Source of the DNA: Rhabditoides inermis
Lineage: Eukaryota; Nematoda; Chromadorea; Rhabditida; Rhabditidae
Reading direction: 5' to 3'
NCBI GenBank assembly: GCA_963966185.1
Contig: CAWZYM010000380.1
Span: 503,501 to 567,500, forward strand
DNA length: 64,000 nucleotides
Shown here in pieces: positions 26,009 through 38,205 of the stretch. The notes beneath the pieces are model-generated. The model was not told the origin of the DNA, did not search any database, and saw only the letters and a program-made list of their open reading frames with translations. The translations under genes and the position numbers were made by a program. How positions within the stretch are numbered: the stretch's first letter is position 1; each line of letters opens with the position of its first letter.

Positions 26009-26087
<79 letters not shown>

Positions 26088-27772
26088 CTCTTACCTCTAT
26101 ACTGATCGGGTGCGCACTCTGCCATGTATATGATCAGTACTATCTTGTATGCATTCGCCACTCCAGCCAGAAAATGACCCACAACGTACAGCTCGAATCT
26201 AAACCAAAACCTTTTTAAAGGTGTTTTCATGTGTATTTTCGAACTATTGTTAAAAAATCATATGATTCTAACACATTTGCTTTTTTTCTTTAACACAATT
26301 CTTCGCTATTTTCAAATCTGAAACTGCCTATCGCCTAACGCCCCAATATGGCAGAAAGTTGGGCATGGAGAATTAACCGCGAAAGTCTCTTTTTTTCCTC
26401 TCACACTTTAACCTGCTTATCGGCTATTATGTTGCATAGCTATGAGTGCTGTTAACAGTTTTAATAGTAGTGATAAAACTTTTTGAAATTCAGCAGCACT
26501 TGCTGTTGTGAGCGTTTCGCGGTGTTATGACCATTTTATCACCTTACACTTGTCTATTTTGGCGCAGGCTGCAAAGTATATTTGCACTAGTCTTGCAGAC
26601 TGCTCCTAGACGTTTATACAGGGCACGTGAATGAAAACAATTATGTTAGGCACAGCTCATCTCATTACTTGTACCCGTCTTTTCTCGCAATGTCAATAAT
26701 CAATATTTCAATCTAACCATGTCACCTAATCAATAAAGCGTATGAGAGAGAACATAGACGGGATGAATTTGGATCACAGGATTTCGACTTCTGTCATCTG
26801 ACCTTTTGAATTGAGCCACCAATCCTATCGCGAAATCTCACCGATTCAGCATCTTAGCACCAATCATCAGCATAGAGACTGCGATGCCGAGACAGGCTCT
26901 GAAGTAAACAAGTGAACAAACGATGAGAAACTCAAAAAAAGAGGAGAGAGTAGTTCATAGAGAGTGAACAGAATCGCTAAACGTAATGCGTCAGGAGTCA
27001 GGAGCATCGAATGTTGACGATCACAACACAATAGCACACTACTCATGTGTACCTTACACACAACTGATATGACAATAATTATAGTTATCATGTGTTTTAT
27101 TGTATAGTATAGCTCACCTCAGCGTGACGGCGGTCTGTCTGCGTCCGAACCTCTCCATACAGTATCCCACGGTGAGGAATCCCACGAGAATTCCAACAAA
27201 GAGGAGCGAGGCAGTCGCAGCGAAGATCGACTCGAATCTGCAATCGCGATCGATAGAGATTGCTAGCGGTCATATATCTATTTATTCCCGAAATGCCTCG
27301 AGAAATGTCTCCCAATTCGCCTTACAACATCATCGAACTTTTTTAAAAGTGTTGTTGCACTTATCATCAGTAGGAAGAACGTGAAGCGTGAAAAGCAGAT
27401 GCTCACTCATCGTCGGTGCGAGGTCCCCAGTTGGCGATGAGTGACTGGTTGAAGAACTGCCGGAGGGAAGGGCCCAGCATGTTCAGAAGGATGCAGTTCA
27501 TGTCGCCGAATGTGGCTGAAGAAAGCAACCTCTCTTTCTCATTCGCTCTATCTCTCTCTAATTCTCTCTCCCTTCTTTACCACTCGTTTGCTCGTTTGTT
27601 CTCAGACTATCTCATGATGTTTTGAGTTGAAAAATAAAAAAAATTGTCTTTCAGAAAATCACTGCACGTAGTATTAGTGATTCACACACATCGCAAAGCG
27701 ATTCCTAAACTCACAGAGTGTGGAATGCACGAATGTGACAATGGCGAGTCGTCTTGGAACCCCGCCGAACAT
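22040..27772 (-). CDS. SLC2/GLUT-like sugar transporter (major facilitator superfamily)
   Basis: Seventeen phase-consistent exons give about 488 residues, the usual SLC2 length: 27715-27772, 27407-27515, 27118-27237, 26842-26898, 26095-26198, 25876-25950, 25556-25671, 25295-25358, 25067-25154, 24118-24232, 23773-23851, 23551-23642, 23302-23349, 23104-23190, 22361-22412, 22231-22301, 22040-22171. Landmarks: MERFGRRQ after helix 2 (motif A), YMAECAPDQYRG after helix 4 (the P-x-x-x-R motif), FPQSPKQL before the central loop, a second GRR before helix 8, SELCPHNTRAAIAQ after helix 10 and LPETQG after helix 12. The central loop is charged (RDE-rich). The start MFGGVPRRL directly precedes helix 1. 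Substrate is unknown; hexose is likely from the family. Introns hold large simple repeats and a MITE. Confidence 0.88.
22458..23009 (+). mobile_element. Mutator-like MITE, copy 2 (9-bp TSD GAACTGAAA)
   Basis: 552-bp element with ends TAGGGACCACAATGAGA and ACGTTGTGGTTCCTA, flanked by GAACTGAAA at 22449-22457 and 23010-23018. It is closely similar along its whole length to the copies at 20265 and 42029. It lies in an intron of the sugar-transporter gene. Confidence 0.9.
24391..24937. repeat. 547-bp (GAGT)n tandem array
   Basis: About 136 essentially perfect GAGT units in the sugar-transporter intron between the exons at 25067 and 24232. On the minus strand it makes an artificial frame of Thr-His-Ser-Leu repeats. 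It is followed by GA-rich DNA (24938-25060). Confidence 0.98.
25003..25060. repeat. (GA)n microsatellite
   Basis: Pure GA dinucleotide tract directly before the sugar-transporter exon at 25067; on the sense (minus) strand it begins the intron as CT. Another GA/CT tract fills 25980-26084 in a neighbouring intron. Confidence 0.95.
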
Positions 27773-28790
27773 TGTAGACCGAATATGGGAATAACAAAGA
27801 GGCTATTTACAAAGAGAGTGTGCGAGAGACTGGCTGGCTCAGCGCGAGTCTGCACAATCCCTTATCAAAGCCTTATCACTCACAATGTGTATGCACATTT
27901 CCAGGTTTCCAAGGTTAGAAAGAGCGAGAGAGAGAGAGGGAGAGAAAGAAAGGCGACCGCGCCCTTACGTGACCACTAGTTCAACGGCACTTTTTAATCT
28001 CTTTAGTACAAACTTGGGTCTCTCTTCATCTCTTCAAATTATTTTCCTTGCCGCGCTTCATCTCACGTTATCACAGGTATCAGCCAATGTGCAACCTTCG
28101 ACTCACACAAAGCCCGCGCAATTCTCTTATCTCCAGATATCACGCAATCAGCTGTTTTCCGTTATTCCGGCAGATGATAGTAGTTTTGCGTAGTTTGTGA
28201 GGTTTTGCTACGACTACAATATGAGATAGTGCTCAAAAATCAAACATAAAACATAAAACATCTCGTTGTCATATAAATGGACAATAATGATCACAATCAA
28301 TTTCAAAACAAACTTCTTGAGTTATGCTTCCATACAACTGTTCTCTGTTTTCACTACGCTCTGTCATCACTCCTCACTTGTGGTGAAATTTAAAAAAATT
28401 GCATCAATTAATAGACATTTCAAGTCAGATTGCCAGATACAAAAAAAAACAGTTGTTTTGTAAAGTATCTATGAAAAACCGTTGCTGCAAGCAATAGAAC
28501 ACGTTTATATATAGTTTGAAAACACAATACTTCCACAATGTAACGCACAAACTGTTTATAAAGTGAATGGTATGCATTGATAAAACATGTATGATCAGTC
28601 TTTGTGCAACAATCAGCTTTCTATCATTCTAAATACCCATATCGTAGTCGTAATACGTTGTTTCTGAAATAGATTTTTTGTAGTTGTTATATTAGGTTCG
28701 ATAGTTAGAGTGAAACATGTCGCCCTAATGCTAACCCTAATTTATCCACACAGCTGATAGCGAAAATTTTCCGCTCAAATTACATACTTT
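27773..28790. other. upstream region of the sugar transporter; nothing else supported
   Basis: Contains the presumed minus-strand promoter. Open frames at 27885-28193 and 28266-28463 have no recognisable domain and no phase-matched partners. Confidence 0.4.
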
Positions 28791-28792
28791 TT

Positions 28793-28941
<149 letters not shown>

Positions 28942-29789
28942 TCTCACTATCACTCACTATCCACTTTGGGAATAGTACGACTCGAAACTGCATATGAGTG
29001 AGAGAAAAACGACAATAGCAGAACGAAGCGGTCTGTTGTCACAACACTAGTTCACATACCTGATCGTCTCCAATGCGTGTTTTATAACGTGATTGGAAAC
29101 GGAGTACAACGTTAGATATTCGTCTGAATTCATGAGCGGAGAAAGTGTCCATTGCAGCATGATGTTAAGTGTCTGGAAATCGTTTAATTGATGTTTTATT
29201 GATGATTTCATACATTCATACAAAGCGCTAACCATTGCCGGATGAGAGTGATGCCCTTCGAACATGCTCTTTTCCCGCACGGATACCTTGTTCCGGGGAT
29301 GAGCATGGCTGCAACGCCACACCATACCGTCGTGGATTAAACGTTCAGTGTATTGAATGTTTGCAGATAAGCCGCATTAGCCGCATATAGCCGCATTGAA
29401 TGTTTTAAGCCCCTTTGATTTTTGCCCTTTATTTCTGCCCAGCCCCTTCAATTCAAAAAAGCCCCTTTCTTTTCAATCAGCCCTTTGTTCTTCCGGAATT
29501 CATAGATATATATATTTTTTTAAATGTTAGTCCCGAATCAGAGCCAGCTGTTTTGCTGTTCATTGTTGTTTTATATGAATTGTTGTTATTGTTTTGTGTT
29601 GTAATCGTATTCCGAGCATGCGTGTTCCGTGGTGCCAATGTGCAATTTGTCGCAGTTTTCAACGCGATTTGTCGCAGTTTTCAACTATTTTCGAAAATGA
29701 TTTTTTTTGGGGTTTTCTCTTTTCGCATTTGTTTTACCCTACTTGATCTATTAGATTGTTTATATATGGTCACACAATATATCGTCTAG
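28942..29789. other. no supported gene; one unassigned minus-strand frame
   Basis: A 92-codon minus-strand frame (29047-29325) includes KSMFEGHHSHPAMVSALYEC and looks protein-like but matches no family I recognise. 29340-29760 is T-rich and probably non-coding. Confidence 0.3.
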
Positions 29790-30166
29790 GTCATGCGACT
29801 CGGACAGCATGTTGCGTTGACTGCGTTGCGCATCGACGGCGCGGGTGTGGGCGAGGGCGAGGCGCGTTCCCTCCCGATCATCCCATCAAGCACAAAAAGG
29901 TTAGTATCGTGTGTATGTTGTATATATAAGAGATGCAGTGTTGTAGATGGTTCACGCTAAAGTGACTCCGACGCGGAGACGCGGCGCCAGGCCCCGGCGG
30001 TCGGGATCGAGGAAGCGTCGGTGGACGTACATATAGGTATTGTTTATTCTGGTAACTTCATTTACAGATCTCCTTGGCTACAACCTCGAGGATCTATGTG
30101 TGCAAGAACGGACCCGGACAGAAGATCGACAAAATGGTTGGATGGTCATGATGAACAATAAAACAT
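29790..30166 (+). CDS. doubtful small three-exon gene
   Basis: An ATG at about 29793 opens MRLGQHVALTALRIDG and ends at an AAG|GTTAGT donor (about 29899). Two further blocks join in phase: SDSDAETRRQAPAVGIEEAS ending at a GTATTG donor near 30036, then LLGYNLEDLCVQE after an ACAG acceptor near 30067. GC content is higher than in the flanks. The second acceptor (GCTAAAG) is poor and I know no homologue. A chance composite is possible. Confidence 0.25.
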
Positions 30167-30269
30167 TGTTTGCTGTGAGTTGGGTGTTATGTTGAATTAC
30201 ATTGTTTATCGTTTCTTTTGTTTTTGAATGATTGAATATGAGAAGGAAGACGACCTATATGTTCTATAA

Positions 30270-31139
30270 AGTAGCGGACAGACTCAAATCCTAGGGTCAG
30301 AAACAGCCTCAGATTTGTATCTGAGTGTCAGAAACAGGTTCAGATTTTGGGTCATATTTGCCTCAGATTTCGCCTCAGATTGTTTCACCAGCCTCAGAAA
30401 TAGGGTCAGATTGTTGCTTTCCGCCGAAAGAGGCCAAATCTCGATTTGTCCCACTGCGAAATTGGGGACATGGTAACGGGCATTTTGCCAGTCAGCACAC
30501 CGTCCAGGTTCAGAAAAGCGCGCCAAGGATGGGCGGCACAGAAAGCAGCCATACCCTCAGATTCGCTGCGAGACCAATCTCAAATTCGCCACCTTTTGGC
30601 GGCAAGCAACAATCTGACCCTTTTTCTGAGGCTGGGGAGACACAATTGAGTTCTGTAAAGCGGAAGACAAACTCAAATCTAGGCCTAGATTTTGCCTCAG
30701 AAACACCTCAGATTTGTATCTGAGGGTCGGAAAGTGGGTCAGATTTTGCTTCAGATTTTGCCTCAGATTGTCTCCCCAGCCTCAGAAAAAGGGTCAGATT
30801 GTTGCTTGCCGCCAAAAGGTGGCGAATTTGAGATTGGTCTCGCAGCGAATCTGAGGGTATGGCTGCTTTCTGGGCCGCTCATCCTTGACGCGCTTTTCTG
30901 AACCTGGACGGTGTGCTGACTGGCAAAATGCTCGTTACCATGTCCAATTTCGCAGTGGGACAAATCGAGATTTGGCCTCTTTCGGCGCGAAGCAACAATC
31001 TGACCCTATTTCTGAGGCTGGTGAAACAATCTGAGGCAAAATCTGAGGCAAATATGACCCAAAATCTGAACCTGTTTCTGACACTCAGATACAAATCTGA
31101 GGCTGTTTCTGACCCTAGGTTTTGAGTCTGTCCGCTACT
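30270..31139. mobile_element. 870-bp palindromic Tourist-like MITE, TSD TAA
   Basis: The two halves are inverted copies nearly throughout, starting AGTAGCGGACAGACTCAAA and ending with the complement. Inside, motifs CCTCAGATTTG and GGGTCAGATTG recur. TAA flanks both sides (30267-30269, 31140-31142), matching the three-base TWA duplication of PIF/Harbinger elements. It has no transposase. Confidence 0.85.
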
Positions 31140-31142
31140 TAA

Positions 31143-32365
31143 TGGAATGCAATGAAATGTCAGCTCCCACTCGCGACCGCTACCCTCTCTCGCTCACAGA
31201 CATTTCCCGCCAAAAATTGCTCAGAACGAAAAAAAATATCGTCCACCCGAGTGACATATTCCTCGGAGTTCTTCTTTAATAAGTGTTAGATCACTCACCT
31301 TAATTAAATCAGACAGCAACTTTTTCTTGTTGTTTTATTCATGTTTTAAAACGCAAATAGTACACGATTATGCGCGTGTTGTAGTCAAATATAGATCACG
31401 AATATCCATCATATGTAGCTGTTGTGTATGATATCTAACAAACACATGAAGACACCGAACTTGCTGAAAGAAAGTATGTTTCAGTATATAAGCAGGAAGA
31501 GAAACTCACTCATAGTATGGGCGCATCTGGTGCCATTGATTCAGTGTGATCTGGTGTTAATATGCTGCAAGAGGATATGTATACGTGAATACTGCCAAAT
31601 ATTAATTAGAATAAAATTACGAACCTATCTTTTTTCAAATCATAGTTGAATTCATACTGCGATATCAGTGGAAAACATCGATTGAAGTATGCAATACGTT
31701 CTTAAGATACATGAAGACGAAATATGCGTGAGTTGTGGTCAAATAGGGACCACACACATTACGAATCATGGAGAACATGAGATGATTGGCAATCGCGCCT
31801 ACCTTGCAATGCAAACACTTTCTGCGGGGTCAGCCAATCAATAATTGCGATGAGGAGCGAGAGATGTCGAGTGGCAGGAGAGAGCGCTGCTGGCTGTAGC
31901 GAACCACAGTGATTTGTTGCACTCACTTCTGGCAAAGTATGTGTATTATTCCGAACGCATTCATTTGTAATTTAGAATTTGTTTACCGCACGCTCATGTT
32001 CCCGTAGTGCCTTTCACACAGTGGTAATCGTTTGTACAATGTCTCTATATCCGAAGTGCAATATGTAGTTCATTGACGATTTGAGATGTCGTCAGTACAA
32101 CACGATATGAATTTAGAGCTAAGTGAGCATTCCTGACAGAAACATAAAACTACAAGAGCCAGTCGGTGTATCCACTCATTACCTATTCGCGAACTCGAAA
32201 CACTCCATTTTTCTAAATTTTTGGGTAACGCGATAACGGATAAGCATTTTTCTTTTCCGTCAATCATCAATTATCGCACAAATACACTTTCAATCTTGCA
32301 TTTATTTTTAAACAAATTGTAATTTGTATATGAAACTAAATATGAGATTTCAGATTTGATTCATA
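31143..32365. other. non-coding, nothing recognised
   Basis: AT-rich DNA between the palindromic MITE and the RING gene. Short open frames at 31422-31649 and 32070-32270 have no support. Confidence 0.4.
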
Positions 32366-32577
32366 ATGAGTACTGTTGCCGGTTTCGAGTTGATACGATC
32401 AACGTCGTCCGAGGAAGAAACGGAGGTGCGCGTAGAAAATTTAAGAACAAAACAAAAATATTTTAGCCCTTTTTTTCTCAACTAGATGACGATATTTTCA
32501 TCTGCACCATTTGTATGGACACTCTTTACCGACCGAAGATGTGAGTGATGACAAATAGGGTCCGACAAAATTGTCGC

Positions 32578-32614
<37 letters not shown>

Positions 32615-33614
32615 AGAGAGTGAGAGTGAGAGATATTCCCTTTTCAGTCTCCTCCCCTGTCTCCATCGCTTCTGTACTGGCTGCATATCTGAATGGCTAG
32701 ATGTACATGAGGGCTGTCCAATGGTGAGTTTAATTTTTTCGATTTTTTCATAGTTACCTACATTATAGTGTCGCGTCATTCCCACCGAGGCAGCGACAGA
32801 TCGCAGCTTCGACATGCTTTTGCTGTATTATGAGCAGATGAAACCACGTAGGATTAACTATAGAAATAAATAATGAGTGAATTCGTTAGGACCTAATTGA
32901 TTGTTGTACAGTCAAGACACTTGTTCTGGATAAATGATTAATGATTGATCAAAAAAATGAAACAGATAAGAGAAATAGCACAAAAATAATTTATGAAAGA
33001 ACTGAACATGTGTTTTTTCTTCAGAAAGGGTCCGCTCTGAGCCAATGAAAGTCGAACTGGATGTGAAAGAAGCGCTCTTTCACCCGATCAGATTAGCGTA
33101 CGTTTCTTATTTCACAAAATGTACTTTTGAATTCAGATTTATAGTTGCCCCGAAAACAACGTCTCTGAACTCTGCTCTGAACTCTCACGAGTGTCGGACG
33201 AACTGAGAGCCTCACGACGCGCACGCGAGAGGGAACACGCGCAACTTGAGCGCGCCCTCGCGGAAAGGGACGCGGAAAGAGAGGCGCGAGAAAGGGCGGA
33301 GCGGCAGTTGGCAAAAGAGAAAGAAGACGTGGAACAGTGTCAAGCAAACTACTTCAAGAAGCTCAATGATTATGTGCAGAAGGTGAGTGGAGCCAGCAAT
33401 TGTCTGATTGGTTTTCCTGTTTGAGTTGGAGCACGCGCAGAAGCGGTCTTCGTCTACAGTACTCGTCTGTCAGCTGTGTCTCGTCTTCGCCGCCGCTTGG
33501 CTCATCCACGCATTCCAGCCCGCCCTCTCCCCCACTTCCTGGCTACACAAAGCTCTCATCTTATCCGCTATTCTACTTCTATTAACCATTGCTTGTAAAC
33601 ATTGGTCATTGTAA
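32366..33614 (+). CDS. RING-finger membrane protein, probable E3 ubiquitin ligase
   Basis: Seven exons in phase: 32366-32425, 32467-32540, 32648-32723, 32769-32847, 33025-33101, 33137-33382, 33426-33614; 266 residues. After an acidic Ser/Glu start comes a C3HC4 RING (CTICMDTL, then PCLHRFCTGCISEW, then CPMCRVIP) at about residues 31-75. A strongly charged Arg/Glu helix (ERALAERDAEREARERAERQ) at about 160-200 should form a coiled coil. Two hydrophobic helices near the C-terminus (LVCQLCLVFAAAWLIHAF and ALILSAILLLLTIA) suggest tail anchoring in a membrane. The second acceptor is at TATTTTAG|CCC, since the next one (CAACTAG) breaks the RING frame. I infer ligase activity at an organelle membrane; substrate unknown. 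Confidence 0.85.
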
Positions 33615-34808
33615 ACATAACACTTGTTCACGATCTATCAGTGGTTGTCAAAGTGAACTAACCATATTTCTGTGTAATTAGAAAAATCATTTACATACAT
33701 TGTTTATGATATAGTGATCGTACGAAGTTGTTGATAACAGTTGAACACATATGTAGTATAGTGATAAAAGTATAAAGGGATTGTAAATTTGAAATACAGA
33801 GCGAATAACTGAACCAGAATGTTGTTCTTTTCGTTTCAATAACGTGATTAGTATTTGTCTAGGCGGTCACTGCAGGAACGAAATAGCATTATGTATATCT
33901 CCAAACCCTAACTTTACTCATAAATAAAATACATAAATACATAAATTGTCTTTATATATGCGTGAATTACATTTAAAAAAGATACTACTCATGAATCGAC
34001 TGGTGCTGGATTGGTTACGCGGTGGTGTGTCCATTCCGAGTCAACGTCCCATTAGTATCACCCTGAAAATATCTCTCTCTCTCCCCCCTCCCTCTCTCAC
34101 ACGCTCTGATATGTTCCCCCCCCCCCTCTCTACATACCGCCAACTCCTCCTAGTCATCGGTTTAGTATTTTCGCTCCGGGAGTTTCGATGGGATCGTTTG
34201 CTGCACACTGCTGAAATGAAGTGGGTGATTGTTACCCATAACCATTTAAACCCCACCTCACACCTTGCAGTGTACACCACTGTTTCGACGTAGAGCCATG
34301 GGGAAATGCACGACTTGACTGTTGAGATAGCTCATGGACACGGTATCTATAAACTACGAGCGGAACGATTCGTGTGAGACTAACGATTCGTGTGAGACTT
34401 AGATCATATGTGAGAGAAAGGGAGAAAGAGAGACATAGAGAAAGAGAGAGAGAGAGAAAAAACAAAATATTGGGACAGGACAAGGAAATTAAAGAGTGTA
34501 AGAAAGGGAAGTATTAAAGAAAACATGACGAACCTTTGAATTTATATAAAATTCCATATATGAAAACAGATGCTGGTTTAGGCAGCAAAAAATATAGGAA
34601 CGGCGAAGTTGAGTGAGATCACAAATCACAACACACGAACTGAAAGAAAAAGTGGCTAGCTGTTTTTTCACCTAATTTCGCGTTTGACCAATCTTGAATC
34701 TGGGATGCTCGTTATATAGTCATATCATGTGTTTGATCGAGATATTATGAAAGCGAAACCCGTATTCTCAGAGATTTTCGAACTAGTAAGTAAATGTTCT
34801 GTCGCGAT

Positions 34809-34867
<59 letters not shown>

Positions 34868-35039
34868 TATGTTTTCCTCTACATACCTCATATCAATGTG
34901 ATATTCCCTTTCCGGAGATTCGTTCGGATTTCCTCGATAACCTGCATCTGCACACTTATATTGAAGTGTTTATTTCCACGGCAAGGGAGAAGTGATAACG
35001 ATAAAAGGCAAGCATGAAAAAATATGTGGATAAACAAGG
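33615..35039. other. no supported gene
   Basis: Holds GA- and CT-rich tracts (34080-34135, 34411-34456, 34812-34866 with CT then GT). A frame ending IPFPEIRSDFLDNLHLHTYI (34895-34995) is the most protein-like piece but has no partner exons. Confidence 0.4.
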
Positions 35040-35734
35040 CTAACCCTAGGCTGACCAGTGCAAGTGGTCAGCTACTTATTGGGGGGCCCTCACGTTACTT
35101 ACATAAAAAACGTACAAAAATGATAGGTTAATAACATCAACATCAACATATTACACGACAAAGATAAAATAAGTCTACAAAAAGTAGGGGAGTTGACCAA
35201 ACATTAATACGTCACAATTCGACAATAGTTTTCTCGGAAATTTTCATCGGAAATTGAATATACGTTGTCAAGATTGAACGGAAGGTTGTTCCACGGTTTA
35301 ACTACACGATTAAAAAAACTTTTCATCTTTATACTTATTTCTAGGAATCGCAATTTGTTTTTCGTGAGATCTAGTGTTGTATCTCGAGTGATGAATGGCT
35401 GGAATATGGTTTTGATCTAAATGTAATCGGTTTGTAAGGATTTTGTACAAGGTTACTAAATCGTTATGTTGCCTACGTTCATATAATGACTGCAAACCCA
35501 TGAGTGCAAGACGATCTGGATATGATGGTATAGGTAAAGATGGATTACATCTTTTGAAAACCTCCTTTGTGAAATACCGCAATGGTGTCTCTAAGCGTTT
35601 TGTCAGACTGCTATTACTTGGCTGATTAAATATTTCTGTACTGTATTCAAGACAAGGGCGAATATAAGTCTTGAATAATTTCACATATAATGATGTGTCT
35701 GTACTGGAAAATGCACGCAAGATGTGATTCTCTT

Positions 35735-36252
35735 CTGAAAAGTACAAGCGTAAAGTAGATCTGTTTGGGTTAATCTCAATTCAACAAAAGCACATGCATA
35801 AAACTATTATTTCGACACTAAACAATAAACACAAACCTGCTCTCTCAAACGATATGTAGAAACGTATACTTTATCGATAATTTATTAATAGGGGCTATAC
35901 AATATATTTTCTTATTTCTTATGAAAGCATTGTGAAAATCAATAAACAGCTATGGAACAATCGTTAAATTTACAATGTTGTTTTCATTATTATTGAATGT
36001 ATACAAATACAATAGCTTTTTCATAGATGACTCATTTAATAAACGGGTTAATAGAATGTGAGTGATAGAATGTGTGTGTGCAATAGTATATTCATATTGG
36101 CATTTGATTGTCAATGTTTTTATGATCGTTCTGAAAGAACAGGTTTGTGTTTATTGTTTAGTGTAGAAATAATAGTTTTATGCATGTGCTTTTGTTGAAT
36201 TGAGATTAACCCAAACAGATCTACTTAACGCTTGTACTTTTCAGAAGAGAAT
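35735..36252. mobile_element. 518-bp TIR element inside the broken retrotransposon
   Basis: Inverted repeats of about 120 bases begin ATTCTCTTCTGAAAAGTACA near 35729 and end with the complement near 36252; each includes TCAACAAAAGCACATGCATA. The core is AT-rich and non-coding. A diverged single arm recurs at 46252-46372. No target duplication was recognised. Confidence 0.65.
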
Positions 36253-36639
36253 GAATGTCCTTTTGTTGAATTTCGAAGAAATTTTCTTTTTTTTTCAAAA
36301 TGTATTTTAAACCACAAATACAACAACAACAAAACAACGCGCGTGAACGACGACGCAAATCACAAACAGTGAGCACATTATCGCGCTCTCCCGCACACAT
36401 TCCGCATCACGAACCAATGAGCGCGCGGGGGCGGGGCTAGTGAGCGGGCCTTTCAGCGAATCAGCGAACAGCAGCACAACTGACAGACGTGCAGACCTAA
36501 CCAGCGAACATATTTTTGGGTATTAAACTATTGTTTCATGTTTTATTTTTGTTTATAGTTGTTCAACGGACGATTTAGAAACAAGATCTTGATATAACTC
36601 TGAAACAATTATTATTTTAATGATTTACAAGCGATTTTG

Positions 36640-36712
36640 GCGGCCCTCTGGGCCGAGCGGTTCTGCGCGCCGCTGGATAGGACCCAAACGATCGGCGCTT
36701 CGCGCCGATCCT
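36640..36712 (+). repeat. tRNA-like relic with hairpin
   Basis: TGGGCCGAGCGGTTCTGCGC resembles the A box of tRNA-Ser/Leu, and GATCGGCGCTTCGCGCCGATC forms a strong hairpin just after. No B box is present. A SINE head or tRNA fragment is likely. Confidence 0.3.
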
Positions 36713-37552
36713 AATTGACTTTAGCAGTAGTGGATTTCGTTATGGTTTCAATGTGACCTGAGAATTTGAGATCAGAATCAATGTTGATTCCCAAGTCTCG
36801 AACTGTGGAAACGTTTTCTATTAGCTGACCTTTGATACTGTTATGTCTGGGAGTATTTTTATTTCTTATACTTATAGCTTGAAGTTTATTTTCAGCTAGT
36901 GGGAGTTGCCATTTATGAGACCACTCAGCCACGTTATTTATTGTTTTTTGAAGAGAGTTCTGATCACTAGAGTATGCTTTCAAATCATCTGCAAACATGT
37001 TGCAACTGGTGCCTTCCTCCATACACTTTACTATGTCGTCAATGAAAATCAGAAAGGGAAGAGGCCCAAGGACTGATCCTTGTGGAACTCCACTAGTTAC
37101 ATCAAAAGGGCTAGAGAGGGATTCGTTTATGCGTACGTAGGCCACTCTGTTAGATAGGAATGCCCGAATCCAGTTATAAACTGGACTATTCTGCACAATT
37201 CCGAATTTGTCCAACTTGTAAAGGAGTTTAGTATGGCTTACTTTATCCAAAGCTTTTTGAAAATCGAAGTAAATGCAATCTATGGTGGATTTTTGGGCTA
37301 AATGAGCTTGCCAATCCGCTCAGCTATTGAACTTTGAAATAGACGTGTAATGTTCGCTAAAAATCACGCGCGCCCCGTCTTCTACGTCTTTATCTCGCAA
37401 CGCTTTCGGCATAAATGTAGTATACTTAGTGGTTAGTAGTCCTCGTTGTGGCCGTGGTGACACACAGAGAGCCTTCCTCCTCTCTGAGCGCATTAAAGTC
37501 ACAGGGGCGTTTAGCGCTACCAAGGTTGATCGAAATTCACTTAGGGACCTTA

Positions 37553-37798
37553 GGGAGGTTCTAAGATGCATTTTGTGCGAAACTTTACCCACCCCTACCC
37601 TTTTCGTCTAATTCTCTTCAGCGCCCCGTACTCTCTTGGCTCTTGGGCAAAGTTTCAGGCGTGGGTAAAGTATGGTCAAAGTTTGGGCTCAGTTTCAAAA
37701 CGAGACCCCCAGTTCAGCAGCGAGAAACTTAGGGCAAAATGGAAACTTCACCCTTCTTTGACCCATAACTTGGGTCAAATTTCATCTTAGAACCTCCC
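37553..37798. mobile_element. 246-bp Tourist-like MITE, TSD TTA
   Basis: Ends GGGAGGTTCTAAGATG and its complement; TTA at 37550-37552 and 37799-37801. Length, inverted ends and a TWA duplication fit a PIF/Harbinger-type MITE. Confidence 0.7.
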
Positions 37799-37819
37799 TT
37801 ATGAGAACTTGGCAAAACT

Positions 37820-37895
37820 GGTTGCACGTAGCGGGAATCGAAACGGGGTAGCTTGGTTCGTGAACCGTGAGCGTTTCCCCAACACTACAATGACA
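37820..37895 (-). repeat. tRNA-like pseudogene or SINE head
   Basis: Minus-strand sequence with an A-box-like TGTAGTGTTGGGG and a B-box-like GTTTCGATTCC at tRNA spacing. The acceptor ends pair poorly, so a working tRNA is unlikely. Confidence 0.35.
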
Positions 37896-38205
37896 TGTGC
37901 TGTGAATATCATATCGACGAGATGCGCACAAGCACAACGCTCAATTTTCGGATAAGCGTTTTGGCGCGAAGTTCGAACTCCCTTCACCAAGCTTCGCACG
38001 TGCACATGTTGGTAAGCGAGGAGGTAACGCGGAAATGCCGTTTTTTCGCGTTTTCTTTTATTGTTTCGTGTTTTCCTGAGTCAAGCAATGAAATCAAGTC
38101 AAAAACTAAGCGCCACTGTGCCTTTAAGCAAGAGGATCCAGAGCAGACTGGAACAACAGGAAATGTGACTGGTTGTAGAATTGGTTGTGGAAAGTTGAGT
38201 GAGTC

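Larger units (their letters stand above)
35040..37320 (-). mobile_element. broken non-LTR retrotransposon split by an insertion
   Basis: The minus-strand frame 36711-37250 holds an RT palm ([26 protein letters not shown]). The frame 35310-35747 holds the downstream thumb/C-terminal part (TYIRPCLEYSTEIFN, then a PSYPDRLALMGLQSLYERRQ stretch). Together they look like one element cut by about 1 kb of foreign DNA (roughly 35735-36710). Upstream RT blocks and endonuclease are missing, so it is dead. It differs in sequence from the two intact RTs. Confidence 0.75.

Noticed and set aside
29415..29789. 124-codon membrane-like frame
   Set aside because: T-rich non-coding DNA gives Phe/Leu/Val-rich translations; no conserved motif or splice partners.
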